Below the pieces are notes generated by a model that was not told the DNA's origin, made no database searches, and was given only the letters and a program-made list of their open reading frames with translations. Of a stretch of 64,000 bases of DNA, positions 54,736-62,853 are shown in pieces. The position numbers and the translations under genes were made by a program. The stretch comes from Tenacibaculum sp. 190524A02b (GTDB taxonomy: Bacteria; Bacteroidota; Bacteroidia; Flavobacteriales; Flavobacteriaceae), in assembly GCF_964036645.1 (NCBI RefSeq), contig NZ_OZ038525.1:2068501-2132500 (forward strand), given 5' to 3'. Positions within the stretch are counted from its first letter, which is position 1; every line of letters starts with the position of its first letter.

Positions 54736-55567
54736 ATGAAAAAAACAAACTTAAAAAACGACAAAACCAATCAATCAACCCCTATTATTAACGTAACAAA
54801 GTTTGCTGAGCAACTGAACGCTATAATACAGGAAAAAAAACGAATCCTTTATTTGGTGTTACACAATTGGCTGAGTTATTACAAATAAGCAAATCTCAAC
54901 TAAACAGAAAAGTTCTTGAACAAACTGGGTATACTCCTAGTAAATTAATTTTAAAACACAGAATTGAGCTTGCCCAACAACAATTAATATTTACTTCTAA
55001 TTCAATTGAACTCGTGGCTTTAAACTCCGGGTTTCAAAACTTAAGTAGCTTTAGTAGAAAATTTAAACAAGAAAACAGTTGCTCCCCTTCTAAATACCGA
55101 ACAAAAAATTCCTATAACGGTATTAACAGTTTAAATTGGACACTTCCTTTTACACAAGCCTTACTAGATCAAATAATTTTCCTTAAAAAAAAAATAATTG
55201 GCTTCAAAAATTTTTTACTATCGTAATCAATAATTTAGATAATGAACTTTTTTCTGTTGATACATTATCTAGTGAATTGTTTATATCTACTTCTAACCTC
55301 AACCGTAAAACCAAACAGTTATTTGGTTTTCCTACTACAAAATTGATTAGAGATTTACGTTTACAAAATGCTGCTGAATTATTAAACTTCTATAATAAAT
55401 CTGTTTCAGAGGCAGCTATGCTTTCTGGTTTTTTTGATGCTGCTCATCTTTCTAGATACTTTAAACCAACTTTTGGTTGCTCGCCCGGAGAGTATAGAAA
55501 TATAACACCATTTTTTAAATCTATAGAAATTCTTTTGTCTTCAGAAATGAATCAAATTGACAATTAA
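54736..55567 (+). pseudogene. Tandem AraC-type HTH regulator interrupted by two -1 shifts at poly-A runs
   Basis: Three reading pieces form one protein. Piece 1 (ATG 54736) reads INVTKFAEQLNAIIQEKK and reaches A8 (54833-54840). A -1 shift there continues with NPLFGVTQLAELLQISKSQLNRK and a first AraC HTH to CSPSKYRTK. Piece 2 reaches A10 (55185-55194). A second -1 shift continues NLDNELFSVDTLSSELFISTSNLNRK and a second AraC HTH to CSPGEYRN, ending at 55567 (277 aa in all). Both runs carry A_AAA_AAA in the correct phase for -1 slippage. Without slippage the first product stops after about 50 residues. It is either a decaying gene, a sequencing error, or a gene expressed by ribosomal or polymerase slippage; the sequence alone cannot decide. 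Confidence 0.75.
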
Positions 55568-55652
55568 TAGCCTGTTAAATACAAATCAAATAGTGGTTAG
55601 CTATCTAATTTTGAATCATTATAACTTAATACAAATCAAAAAACGCAGCTTT

Positions 55653-55871
55653 ATGTTCAACTCTTCAAAAAAACAAATATTAAAAGAAAGAATATTAGCA
55701 ACAATAATCAATAATTCTAAAGATTATAGGCTAATTTCTTTAACCAATCGTCCTTTAGAAACACTTCCTTATCACTTAAATAATAATACAATTTCTGATC
55801 CTATAACCAATGAAGTACATGTTGTTTTTCATAAGGCTAATGGGGAGATTTTATCTATAGAAAAATTTTAA
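55653..55871 (+). CDS. Small hypothetical protein
   Basis: A 72-aa basic protein (MFNSSKKQILKERILATIINNSKDYRLI...). I start it at ATG 55653; the in-frame TTG further upstream (55557) lies inside the end of the AraC-like gene. No membrane segment or signal peptide. The ending DPITNEVHVVFHKANGEILSIEKF looks like two strands joined by a turn. Not recognised. It lies 39 bp before the barrel gene and may be co-transcribed with it. Confidence 0.55.
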   Translation: MFNSSKKQILKERILATIINNSKDYRLISLTNRPLETLPYHLNNNTISDPITNEVHVVFHKANGEILSIEKF

Positions 55872-55910
55872 ATATTAAACATAACAACAACCAATCTTAA
55901 ATTTATTATC

Positions 55911-56585
55911 ATGAAAAAATCATTATTTATTTTCATTATCCTAGTTAGTACTTTTTCTATTTATTCTCAAAGAAAAGGAGATTTTGAATTTGGTGCAGGA
56001 ATAGGTATAAACTATACTAGTTCATCAGCTACTATTGAATTATTAAATAGTAATACACAATTACAATCCATTAGTATTCTTCCTAAAGCTTCTCTTAATA
56101 TTAGTGTTTCTGGAGAATATTATTTTTCAAAAGAATTAGGACTGAAATCGAAACTAATTTACGATTCTAAAAGTTGGGAATTTAAACTCAATAATGTGCA
56201 TTATTTTGATTTAAAATTAAATCAAATTACTTTACCTATTTTATTAAACTGGCATTTTGGAAAACATAAAAATTGGTACCTTAATTTTGGACCGTATGTA
56301 GATTTTCTTATCAATGAAAAAGAAAAAAACATCAATACAACATTAGGTCAACAACTAATAATTAACGATAGTAACGAGGAAATTGACTCTTTTGAGAGTT
56401 TTAATAGCTTTAATATTGGAATAATTTCTGGTTTTGGTTACCAATTTTATATTAACCCCAAAACAAAACTTTATATTGAATATGAAGGTAAATTTGGTTT
56501 TAGTGAAATTGCCAAAAATGATCTTTTAGATATTTTTTCTAATATTAGACATAGTTTTAACTTAGGCGTTTTATTCAAATTATAA
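55911..56585 (+). CDS. Outer-membrane beta-barrel protein (PorT-like family)
   Basis: A 224-aa protein with a signal peptide (cleavage near IYSQ-RK) and repeated amphipathic strands: FEFGAGIGINYTSSSATIEL, LNISVSGEYYFSKELGLKSKLIYDSKSW, LNQITLPILLNWHFGKHKNWYLNFGPYVDFLI and INPKTKLYIEYEGKFGFSEIA, ending HSFNLGVLFKL. The ITLPILLNWHFG and FGPYVDFLI strands are typical of the OMP_b-brl_2/PorT-like family. It is followed by a strong terminator, which separates it from the cluster at 57250. Confidence 0.85.
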   Translation: MKKSLFIFIILVSTFSIYSQRKGDFEFGAGIGINYTSSSATIELLNSNTQLQSISILPKASLNISVSGEYYFSKELGLKSKLIYDSKSWEFKLNNVHYFDLKLNQITLPILLNWHFGKHKNWYLNFGPYVDFLINEKEKNINTTLGQQLIINDSNEEIDSFESFNSFNIGIISGFGYQFYINPKTKLYIEYEGKFGFSEIAKNDLLDIFSNIRHSFNLGVLFKL

Positions 56586-56614
56586 TTAAAAAAACATTCT
56601 ATAATTTATATCTA

Positions 56615-56645
56615 AGCAACAATATTTTATTGTTGCTTTTTTTAG
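56615..56645 (+). terminator. Terminator of the outer-membrane barrel gene
   Basis: AGCAACAATA (56615-56624) pairs perfectly with TATTGTTGCT (56628-56637) around TTT, then a T run. Confidence 0.9.
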
Positions 56646-56916
56646 TTTATACGTTTTATTTATGGTATAAGAATCAAATAATTGATTCTTATCATTTTTT
56701 ACAATAAAAGTTACTTACTAAAACATGGTTACTTATTTCTTACCTTCCCATTTTTACTACATATTCTAAAAAGACATAACTAATTAATTGTAATCCATCC
56801 CTTAATACAAAACACTTATAACCTTTTATCAAAAAAATTAAGGATTCTTTTCTACTTTCAATTTATAAAAACTCAAAAGTAAAAGCATTTAAAACACCAT
56901 GGAAATTAGGGTAAAT

Positions 56917-57174
56917 ATGTTATTTATTTTTAAAACTAACTACTTAATTAGCATATGCTTCAAATTGTTAAAAGTTTGCCTTTTGAGTACAAAACAACTC
57001 TCTAAAACACTAGTAAATTTGACATATAAGAATTCAACAATTGTACAATTAGAATTTTTAATGTCATGAATTAAAGCTGCAGATTTAAGAATTGACAAAC
57101 TAGGTTTCAGAGAAAAAAAACAACAAAAGTTCCTGATATACAATATATCAAAAATGGTTAAAACAAAACCGTGA
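56917..57174 (+). pseudogene. Possible small gene remnant with one in-frame TGA
   Basis: From ATG 56917 one frame stays open for 50 codons, meets a single TGA at 57067-57069 and stays open another 34 codons to TGA 57172. The residues after the stop (IKAADLRIDKLGFREKKQQ, then KFLIYNISKMVKTKP) look like a helical, coding-type sequence, and those before it (TKQLSKTLVNLTYKNSTIV) also do. I do not recognise a family, and an opposite-strand open frame covers the same stretch. Low confidence. Confidence 0.3.
57134..57150. promoter_or_regulatory. Candidate operator palindrome upstream of the collar cluster
   Basis: TGATATA-CAA-TATATCA: perfect 7-bp arms, about 100 bp before the first gene of the cluster. 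No perfect TAnnTTTG element is seen between it and the ATG. Confidence 0.35.
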
Positions 57175-57249
57175 TTCTAAAGATACTTTATCGTTCTTTT
57201 TTGAATTTGAAATTTAAAAATAAGTTAAATAATTATAAAAAATAACACT

Positions 57250-57486
57250 ATGCCACAATACAATGTTCAGAATTTCACTTATGATGGACCTGGAGATAGT
57301 CTATGTTACGGACAACAAGATGTTCATGATCATGACAGAGCTGTTCAATTTACCGTTGATGTTACTGCATACCTTCAAGGTCAAGGTTGCCAAAACATAC
57401 AACCTGGTCCATTTAGGTCTCATCAACCAAGACCAAATGAAGGTAAAGAATTTCGTTGGAACGGAAACAATTGGGTAAAAGTTTAA
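57250..57486 (+). CDS. Small protein at the head of the collar cluster
   Basis: A 78-aa protein (MPQYNVQNFTYDGPGDSL...) with two Cys residues (19 and 47), a DVHDHD run that could bind metal, a predicted strand VQFTVDVTAYLQ, a Pro-rich segment (PGPFRSHQPRPNE) and the ending FRWNGNNWVKV. No signal peptide and no match I recognise. Start ATG 57250 with an A-rich leader (AATAACACT). It is the first gene of a seven-gene same-strand run and is 34 bp from the next. Could be a structural or accessory component; this is inference from position only. Confidence 0.75.
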   Translation: MPQYNVQNFTYDGPGDSLCYGQQDVHDHDRAVQFTVDVTAYLQGQGCQNIQPGPFRSHQPRPNEGKEFRWNGNNWVKV

Positions 57487-57520
57487 TCAAAAAAATTAAT
57501 AATAAAACAAACCAAACATC

Positions 57521-58141
57521 ATGGATAAAATTAAATTAAATTTCGTAAACAAGTCTGCGGACACCAATAATAGTAGTATTGTAATTTTTCAACAAAATGT
57601 TGCAGAAGATTTTGGAGAACTTGCCATTGCTTGGAAAGTAATAGAAAACTGTGGTAGGTTAGATAACCATCCTTTTAATTACCCTTTAAACTTTGATGTC
57701 TCATCAAGTGATTCATATGGAAACTTTACGCCACAATTAGCAGCATACAATGGAGATGCTTTTGATATGGTAAAAGATAGTTCTGGTGATGTTTTACAAA
57801 AATCATCTACCCATGCTACTAGTCCAAATGAAGTAGAAATACGTAATAACTTAGCTAATGGAGCTATCAATGCTAATTGTTATAGAGATGGTAAATTATT
57901 GGCATCTAAAACAGGTTTAGCTCCAGGACAAAAAGCTGTTTTTGAATTTCAACCTAAAATTTATATTGGAGTAGTTTCTCAAATAGAAGAGGGAGATGTT
58001 ATGAATTCTGCTATTATTTCTCAAGTAAATTCGGAAATTAATTTATTTGGTATTAGAAGTGCTGATATAGTAATGACCGGAGGTGGACCAGGTAAAAACT
58101 CTCAACCTTTTAATTTTACATTAGAAAATATAAATAAATAA
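57521..58141 (+). CDS. Uncharacterised beta-rich protein without export signal
   Basis: A 206-aa protein: IKLNFVNKSADTNNSSIVIFQQN (about 3-25), LAIAWKVIENCGR, DSYGNFTPQLAAYNGDAFDM, a middle part with INANCYRDGKLLASKTGLAPGQKAVFEFQPKIYIGV (split as CYRDGKLLASKTG and GQKAVFEFQPK) and ADIVMTGGGPGKNSQPFNF. The pattern resembles a family of uncharacterised bacterial beta-sandwich proteins I recall but cannot name. The opening strand pair also resembles the protein at 58708, so the two may be distant paralogues. No signal peptide, lipobox or T9SS domain. Confidence 0.75.
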   Translation: MDKIKLNFVNKSADTNNSSIVIFQQNVAEDFGELAIAWKVIENCGRLDNHPFNYPLNFDVSSSDSYGNFTPQLAAYNGDAFDMVKDSSGDVLQKSSTHATSPNEVEIRNNLANGAINANCYRDGKLLASKTGLAPGQKAVFEFQPKIYIGVVSQIEEGDVMNSAIISQVNSEINLFGIRSADIVMTGGGPGKNSQPFNFTLENINK

Positions 58142-58158
58142 TCATCTCTTTCATTTAT

Positions 58159-58195
58159 ACAAGGTGGCATGGCATGCTTTATTCATGCCCCTTGT
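58159..58195 (+). promoter_or_regulatory. Intercistronic hairpin in the collar cluster
   Basis: ACAAGG pairs with CCTTGT and, inside it, GGCATG pairs with CATGCC, with a 6-nt bulge on the 5' side and a 7-nt loop. No T tract follows, so it is more likely an mRNA-stability or processing element than a full terminator. It fills the only long gap (84 bp) in the cluster's first six genes. Confidence 0.55.
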
Positions 58196-58225
58196 TAAAT
58201 TAATAATACATTAAACGACTAAACA

Positions 58226-58675
58226 ATGGATAATACAGATAAAAACACCTGGTACTCTGGAGACTGGAAACAACATAATAATGATACCATTCCATACAAT
58301 GGGGTTAAAATTACAGCCACTCCTAATTACACATCTCCTACAAGCCCTCCTTCCAAAAGAAAACTGACTTCTGTTAATGCTACAATTACAGATTTTACCA
58401 AAGACCCTAATGGCGTTTCTAATACTATTAAGCTTAGTAGAACTGGTATATGGTATGAGATTACTATTCCTGATAAAACAAATGTTTCTCCTCCTGAACC
58501 TAATACCGATTTTACCATAACTGGAATTTATCTAAATGGTGATTTAGGAAAACTCAAATTAAATGTTACCACAACAGGCATTTATTTGCAAATTCAATTT
58601 CGCTATGGTGAAACTAATAGAACAAGAGAAGAATTAGGCTTTATTTTACAATTTGATGAATATGTAGAAGATTAA
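58226..58675 (+). CDS. Uncharacterised small beta-rich protein
   Basis: A 149-aa protein. Trp/Tyr-rich N-terminus (NTWYSGDWKQHNND), a Pro/Ser/Thr-rich segment (NYTSPTSPPSKRK), then alternating strands KLSRTGIWYEITIPD, DFTITGIYLNGDLGKLKLNVTTTGIYLQIQFRYGE (split as TGIYLNGDLGKLKL and TGIYLQIQFRYG) and an acidic end QFDEYVED. The two TGIYL strands suggest an internal repeat. No Cys, no signal peptide, no family recognised. It lies between the two possibly paralogous proteins. Confidence 0.7.
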   Translation: MDNTDKNTWYSGDWKQHNNDTIPYNGVKITATPNYTSPTSPPSKRKLTSVNATITDFTKDPNGVSNTIKLSRTGIWYEITIPDKTNVSPPEPNTDFTITGIYLNGDLGKLKLNVTTTGIYLQIQFRYGETNRTREELGFILQFDEYVED

Positions 58676-58707
58676 ATAATTGTTTACTATAAAAAACAAT
58701 TTATGTT

Positions 58708-59301
58708 ATGTATACAGATTTTTACTTTACAAACTTATCAACTGATGAAAAAATAAAGGATATTGTTTTTTCTCAAAATACATCTTTTGAAACACCTAAT
58801 ATTGATAATGTTTTTGCCAGCATTAAAGGTTGCCCTTTTAATTGGTGTCATAAAATAAGAGTGTCATGGAGTTTAAGTTTTCGTTTGAAGAAAAAATCTG
58901 GTAACCTAACTCCTATTTATAATTTAAAAACAGTACACAATGAACAACGTCCCTTCTTTCTTATCTATAAAGAAGGAAGTACATCCGTTCAACAAACTTG
59001 TAATAATGGAAATCAAATTATACTTTTTAAACAGATAAAAGGAAATGAGTTTATAGCAATACAGTTATACAGAGGTGATTTACTTATTAAAGAACAGTTT
59101 TTTAACACTTCTAAAATTTGTTTTCAGATAGATTCTAATATCAATATTCTCACTACTGATTTTACACACCAAGAAATACCAAGATATGAGAGCAAAAATA
59201 CTCTTTGTATTGATTTTATCCCCTTAAAATCTGTTCACCTTATTCTTCTTGGTTCCAGTATGAAACATCAATTAGTAATTGATGCCATTAAAAAATGGTA
59301 A
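58708..59301 (+). CDS. Uncharacterised protein, possible paralogue of the 57521 product
   Basis: A 197-aa protein. FYFTNLSTDEKIKDIVFSQN (about 5-24) aligns by eye with FVNKSADTNNSSIVIFQQN of the 206-aa protein, and IRVSWSLSF with LAIAWKVI. The rest (FLIYKEGSTSVQQTCNNGNQIILF, FIAIQLYRGDLLIKEQFF, NILTTDFTHQEIPRY) is strand-rich. Several Cys residues (43, 47, 93, 133 or so). No signal peptide. The relation to the 206-aa protein is weak and needs a profile search. Confidence 0.7.
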   Translation: MYTDFYFTNLSTDEKIKDIVFSQNTSFETPNIDNVFASIKGCPFNWCHKIRVSWSLSFRLKKKSGNLTPIYNLKTVHNEQRPFFLIYKEGSTSVQQTCNNGNQIILFKQIKGNEFIAIQLYRGDLLIKEQFFNTSKICFQIDSNINILTTDFTHQEIPRYESKNTLCIDFIPLKSVHLILLGSSMKHQLVIDAIKKW

Positions 59302-59334
59302 AAAACAACTATTAAAACTTTCAATTTATTTATT

Positions 59335-62232
59335 ATGGAAACTATATTAAAAATATGGGAGGATCGCATATTCCCAAATGTAAATGATAATTTAATTATT
59401 GAATTTGAAATTCCTACAGGTGGTAGTAAAAATGATTTTGAAATTTCCTCTAAAATATTTTGGAAAAAAAGTAATCAAGATGTTTATCATCCTGAGAAGA
59501 TAACAACTACTACTCCTTGTAATCTGCTTTATTCTTTTCATAATGGAATTTCTATCAAAGGAAAATTATCTATAAAAAACTTTAGCAGTTTTAACTCTAG
59601 TTATACACTAGGTGTTTTTGCTGATTTTTATTACTTTAATAAAACTGACGTTAATTATATATGGCATACTGAAGGGTTTCTTATAGGGTTTGATCCAGAT
59701 TTTAAAAAAAATGTTAAAGATCCTAGTAAAAAACCTCCTAAAGATAAACCAACACCATTAGATCCAATAATTTCATCAGATACTTATAGTGATTTATTCC
59801 CTTATATTTATGTTACTGATTGGCCTAAAATTGCTTCTTCAGAAATAAAATGGAACTTTTTTTATTACCAACCCTATTCTAAAGGACTTCCTATAGATTC
59901 TTTTACAGATAAACTGTCTTTTCTAAAAAAAACAAATAATAGACTTGGAATGCAACAAGAAGCTATTCTTTTTATAGAAGGGAAGCCTCCTTATAATTCA
60001 CAGTTTGTTTCAAACACAACTAAACTCCCTGGCTACTTAACTAATTTTAAAGCTTTATATAATCAATTAATCACCTCAAAAAGTTTAACCTCAATAGTAG
60101 CGCAAACCTGTGCGTTTTTTCAAACTAATATACCTGATTTTTCTACCTATCTTAAAAGTACTACCTATTTAGAAAGCAAAGAACGGTTATGGGACTCTTA
60201 TTTTGCATTAATTATTGAAATGGGGTATGAACACGAACAACTTACCAGCATAATAGAGGTGTTAACTCTTTGTAATTTTTTAGAAATAATTTTTAAACAT
60301 ATAGATGAAGAACATCCAACCAGTACCTTTAGTAAAGAACAGCTATCATCTTTATTAAATGCCACTATTATTTTATACAAAGGTATTTTCCCCTTACCTC
60401 CATATCCTTCTTCTCCTCCTATTTCTGCTCAAAGCACTTTTATTCCTTATGCTATTGGTAATTTACAATTGGTAAAGTATAAGCTTTCTCATTATGAAAT
60501 AGGTGAATTGGCTAATATTCTTAGTTTAATGCCTGGTGAAAAAAGAAAACTTACCAATAAAAAAATAAATCGGACAGTTACTAAAGAAATTTCTAAAACA
60601 TCTTCAATAGATAATTCATATAACGCAACCAACCAAAGTAATAACGATTTTAATGAAGAATTATGGAATGCCATTGCAGAAACTTCTGAAACTACAGATT
60701 ATCCTAACCCTGGATTAATTTCTACTTATGGACCACCAACCAATATAACTATAAAGGGTTCTTATACTAAAAAAAAGACTACCCAAAAACCCGATAAAAA
60801 ACAACTGGCTTCTTTTGCTAAAAAAGTATTAAACAAAACGGCTAAACGTTTGTCTGATAAAGTTAATAAAATAAGAACCCATTCAGAGTTAAGAGAATTA
60901 GAAGATACCACTGTTAGTACCATTACTAATAAAAAAAATAATTTTCCTGAATATGGCTTTTATTGTTGGTTAAATAAAGTATATAAAACTAAAGTTATTA
61001 ATTATGGAAATCGAATGTTATTTAGCTTTGACATACCTCATCCTGCTAAAGATTATATTGAACAAACAATTGTTTTAAAAGGACTTGATTTAAAAAAGCC
61101 TAAATCACTTTCTGATTTTCATATCAATTCTTACAAAGATATTAATCAGGAAAACTATTTAACAGTAGCACAATATTACAACCTTAAAAAATTCAACTTA
61201 TATCCACAAGAAACTATTATTATTTCTGAGGTAATTTCACTATCGCAAAGTAAATTAATTGATTTACCTGATGCTTATTATGCTGGCTCTGCCACTATTG
61301 AATATGCTTTTGGTTCTCAACAATCAAATTCAATAGTAAATGGATTTATAGGGCAACATAGTTTTTCTTTTCAACAATCAGAAGGGGTAACTGGTACTAA
61401 AAAAATTCCTTCTTTAAATGGAGAGCAAAACAAAATTGCTGCTAGTGCTGTATACAATACTAATATTGAAATGTCTCCTCCGAATTCGGAAATAGAATTC
61501 CAAATGAGTATTAGTATTGAATGTTTACCGCTTCCTAATACTATACTTTCTTGGCAAATAGAGATGTATGATTTATTTGATAATGCTTATACCAAAGAGA
61601 GTACAATTTATCATGAAGAAACAAAAGCTTCTAACTCAAAAAAAGAGTTAAAAAACCCTTTAGAAGAACGATTAATAGTTATAAATTCAATAGAGAAAAG
61701 TGTACGGAAACTGTTATTACAAAATGTACTTCGTATTAACGGTTATTCTTCAAACCTAATTAATAAGAATGTCCCCCCTTCTTTTAATTTTAATCAACCA
61801 GAAATAACCCAATATCTAAACAAGGTTTTAGAGTGGAGTGAAATGTCTTATACTTTTTTCGATCAGTATAGTAATACCAATAATCATTTTGCCATCTCAT
61901 CTGCCTCTCCTAATTTTTTTTCGGCTTTTCTTAATGCTGATTATGTTAGGGTTCTAATCCCAGTTTTCCCTGAATTCAATCAAAGTTTTCTTTATTTTTT
62001 ATCTACAGGAAGTATATGGGCTTCTTTAGATAAACTTACGCCTTGTTTTGAAGATTCAGAAACAACTACTGAGATTATTAAAGATCAAAAATCTATTATT
62101 TATGAGATAAAAAAAATATTTCAACACTCCGAAACAAACTCCAAAGTAATTGATTCTTGGGAAATATGTATTCCTACTTCCATGCAAATACTTCAAGAAA
62201 AAAAACATATGAATATTAAAAATCATAAATAA
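59335..62232 (+). CDS. Large uncharacterised protein of the collar cluster (965 aa)
   Basis: A soluble-looking 965-aa protein without a signal peptide. N-terminal beta-rich part (1-135), a Lys/Pro-rich hinge (KDPSKKPPKDKPTP, about 130-145), helical region (200-360), then YAIGNLQLVKYKLSHYEIGEL followed by NILSLMPGEKRKLT (about 370-405), a charged helical segment with KKQLASFAKKVLNKTAKRLSDKV (500-520), YGFYCWLNKVYKTKVINYGNRM (about 540-562), and a C-terminal module EWSEMSYTFFD...ADYVRVLIPVFPEF...FLSTGSIW...DSWEICIPTSM (about 838-950). I recall the GELAxIxxxxPGE, KVY...NYG and C-terminal module together in long uncharacterised proteins of other bacteria; not verified. It ends 1 bp before the collar gene. 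Confidence 0.75.
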   Translation: METILKIWEDRIFPNVNDNLIIEFEIPTGGSKNDFEISSKIFWKKSNQDVYHPEKITTTTPCNLLYSFHNGISIKGKLSIKNFSSFNSSYTLGVFADFYYFNKTDVNYIWHTEGFLIGFDPDFKKNVKDPSKKPPKDKPTPLDPIISSDTYSDLFPYIYVTDWPKIASSEIKWNFFYYQPYSKGLPIDSFTDKLSFLKKTNNRLGMQQEAILFIEGKPPYNSQFVSNTTKLPGYLTNFKALYNQLITSKSLTSIVAQTCAFFQTNIPDFSTYLKSTTYLESKERLWDSYFALIIEMGYEHEQLTSIIEVLTLCNFLEIIFKHIDEEHPTSTFSKEQLSSLLNATIILYKGIFPLPPYPSSPPISAQSTFIPYAIGNLQLVKYKLSHYEIGELANILSLMPGEKRKLTNKKINRTVTKEISKTSSIDNSYNATNQSNNDFNEELWNAIAETSETTDYPNPGLISTYGPPTNITIKGSYTKKKTTQKPDKKQLASFAKKVLNKTAKRLSDKVNKIRTHSELRELEDTTVSTITNKKNNFPEYGFYCWLNKVYKTKVINYGNRMLFSFDIPHPAKDYIEQTIVLKGLDLKKPKSLSDFHINSYKDINQENYLTVAQYYNLKKFNLYPQETIIISEVISLSQSKLIDLPDAYYAGSATIEYAFGSQQSNSIVNGFIGQHSFSFQQSEGVTGTKKIPSLNGEQNKIAASAVYNTNIEMSPPNSEIEFQMSISIECLPLPNTILSWQIEMYDLFDNAYTKESTIYHEETKASNSKKELKNPLEERLIVINSIEKSVRKLLLQNVLRINGYSSNLINKNVPPSFNFNQPEITQYLNKVLEWSEMSYTFFDQYSNTNNHFAISSASPNFFSAFLNADYVRVLIPVFPEFNQSFLYFLSTGSIWASLDKLTPCFEDSETTTEIIKDQKSIIYEIKKIFQHSETNSKVIDSWEICIPTSMQILQEKKHMNIKNHK

Positions 62233-62233
62233 T

Positions 62234-62851
62234 ATGAACTCTTCTTTATATAATATTACTACACCAGTAGGAACAGTAATTGCTTTTGCTGGAAATATTG
62301 ATAGTTATAAAAATATACAAAATACCACTACTCCTTTTGTAACTTCTCCAATTGAGGCTTATGGTTGGATGCTTTGTGATGGAACAGCCTTAAAAGCTGC
62401 TAACTATCCAGAACTATATGCTGCTATTGGCAAACTGTATGGAAGTTCTGGTTCAGGAAATGACTTATGTTTTAATCTTCCTGACTTAAGAGGACAGTTT
62501 TTAAGAGGTATTGGTACAGATACAGCTAGTATTGAAAACAGAATTGCTCCTCCTGGTGGCACCAAAACAGGAGTAGGTTCTATTCAAAAAGATGCGCTCC
62601 AAACACATCAACACACCTATACTAAACCTACAGGTGCTCCTGCTCCTGGTGAAAGTAGTGAAGGAACTTCTACCGTAAATACTAATGCCTATACCGGAGT
62701 TCCAACCAGTGAAAATGATCCGTCCTCCGTAAGAGTAAGTCAATATGAAACAAGACCTGTAAATACTTTCATTAATTATTTAATAAAGTATACTTATTCT
62801 TTATCTGGGTTGAATGATATGCATGATTTTAATAACCTAGTAAACTTATAG
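62234..62851 (+). CDS. Phage tail-collar domain protein
   Basis: A 205-aa protein. VGTVIAFAGN and YGWMLCDGTALKAANYPELYAAIGKLYGS (about 36-64), then FNLPDLRGQFLRGIGTD, form the tail-collar domain of phage tail fibres and of microcystin-dependent-type proteins. GSIQKDALQTHQHTY (His-rich turn) and ETRPVNTFINYLIKYT complete the usual C-terminal part. No other phage gene (capsid, sheath, baseplate, integrase) is near. The gap to its neighbours is 1-2 bp on each side, so it is made with the 965-aa protein and the glycosyltransferase. Confidence 0.9.
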   Translation: MNSSLYNITTPVGTVIAFAGNIDSYKNIQNTTTPFVTSPIEAYGWMLCDGTALKAANYPELYAAIGKLYGSSGSGNDLCFNLPDLRGQFLRGIGTDTASIENRIAPPGGTKTGVGSIQKDALQTHQHTYTKPTGAPAPGESSEGTSTVNTNAYTGVPTSENDPSSVRVSQYETRPVNTFINYLIKYTYSLSGLNDMHDFNNLVNL

Positions 62852-62853
62852 TA

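Larger units (their letters stand above)
56586..57249. other. Gene-poor gap before the collar cluster
   Basis: About 660 bp. It contains a strong terminator (56615-56645), a possible broken open frame (56917-57174), a palindrome (57134-57150) and the leader of the 57250 gene. Confidence 0.6.

Noticed and set aside
56940..57143. Minus-strand 67-codon frame before the collar cluster
   Set aside because: No features; the plus-strand frame over the same bases looks more coding-like, though itself broken.
57263..57478. Alternative frame inside the first collar-cluster gene
   Set aside because: The overlapping frame from 57250 has the better start context and a more protein-like sequence.
57250..62851. 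Prophage or contractile injection system
   Set aside because: Only a collar domain is phage-like; no capsid, terminase, sheath, tube, baseplate, ATPase or integrase is seen in the window.
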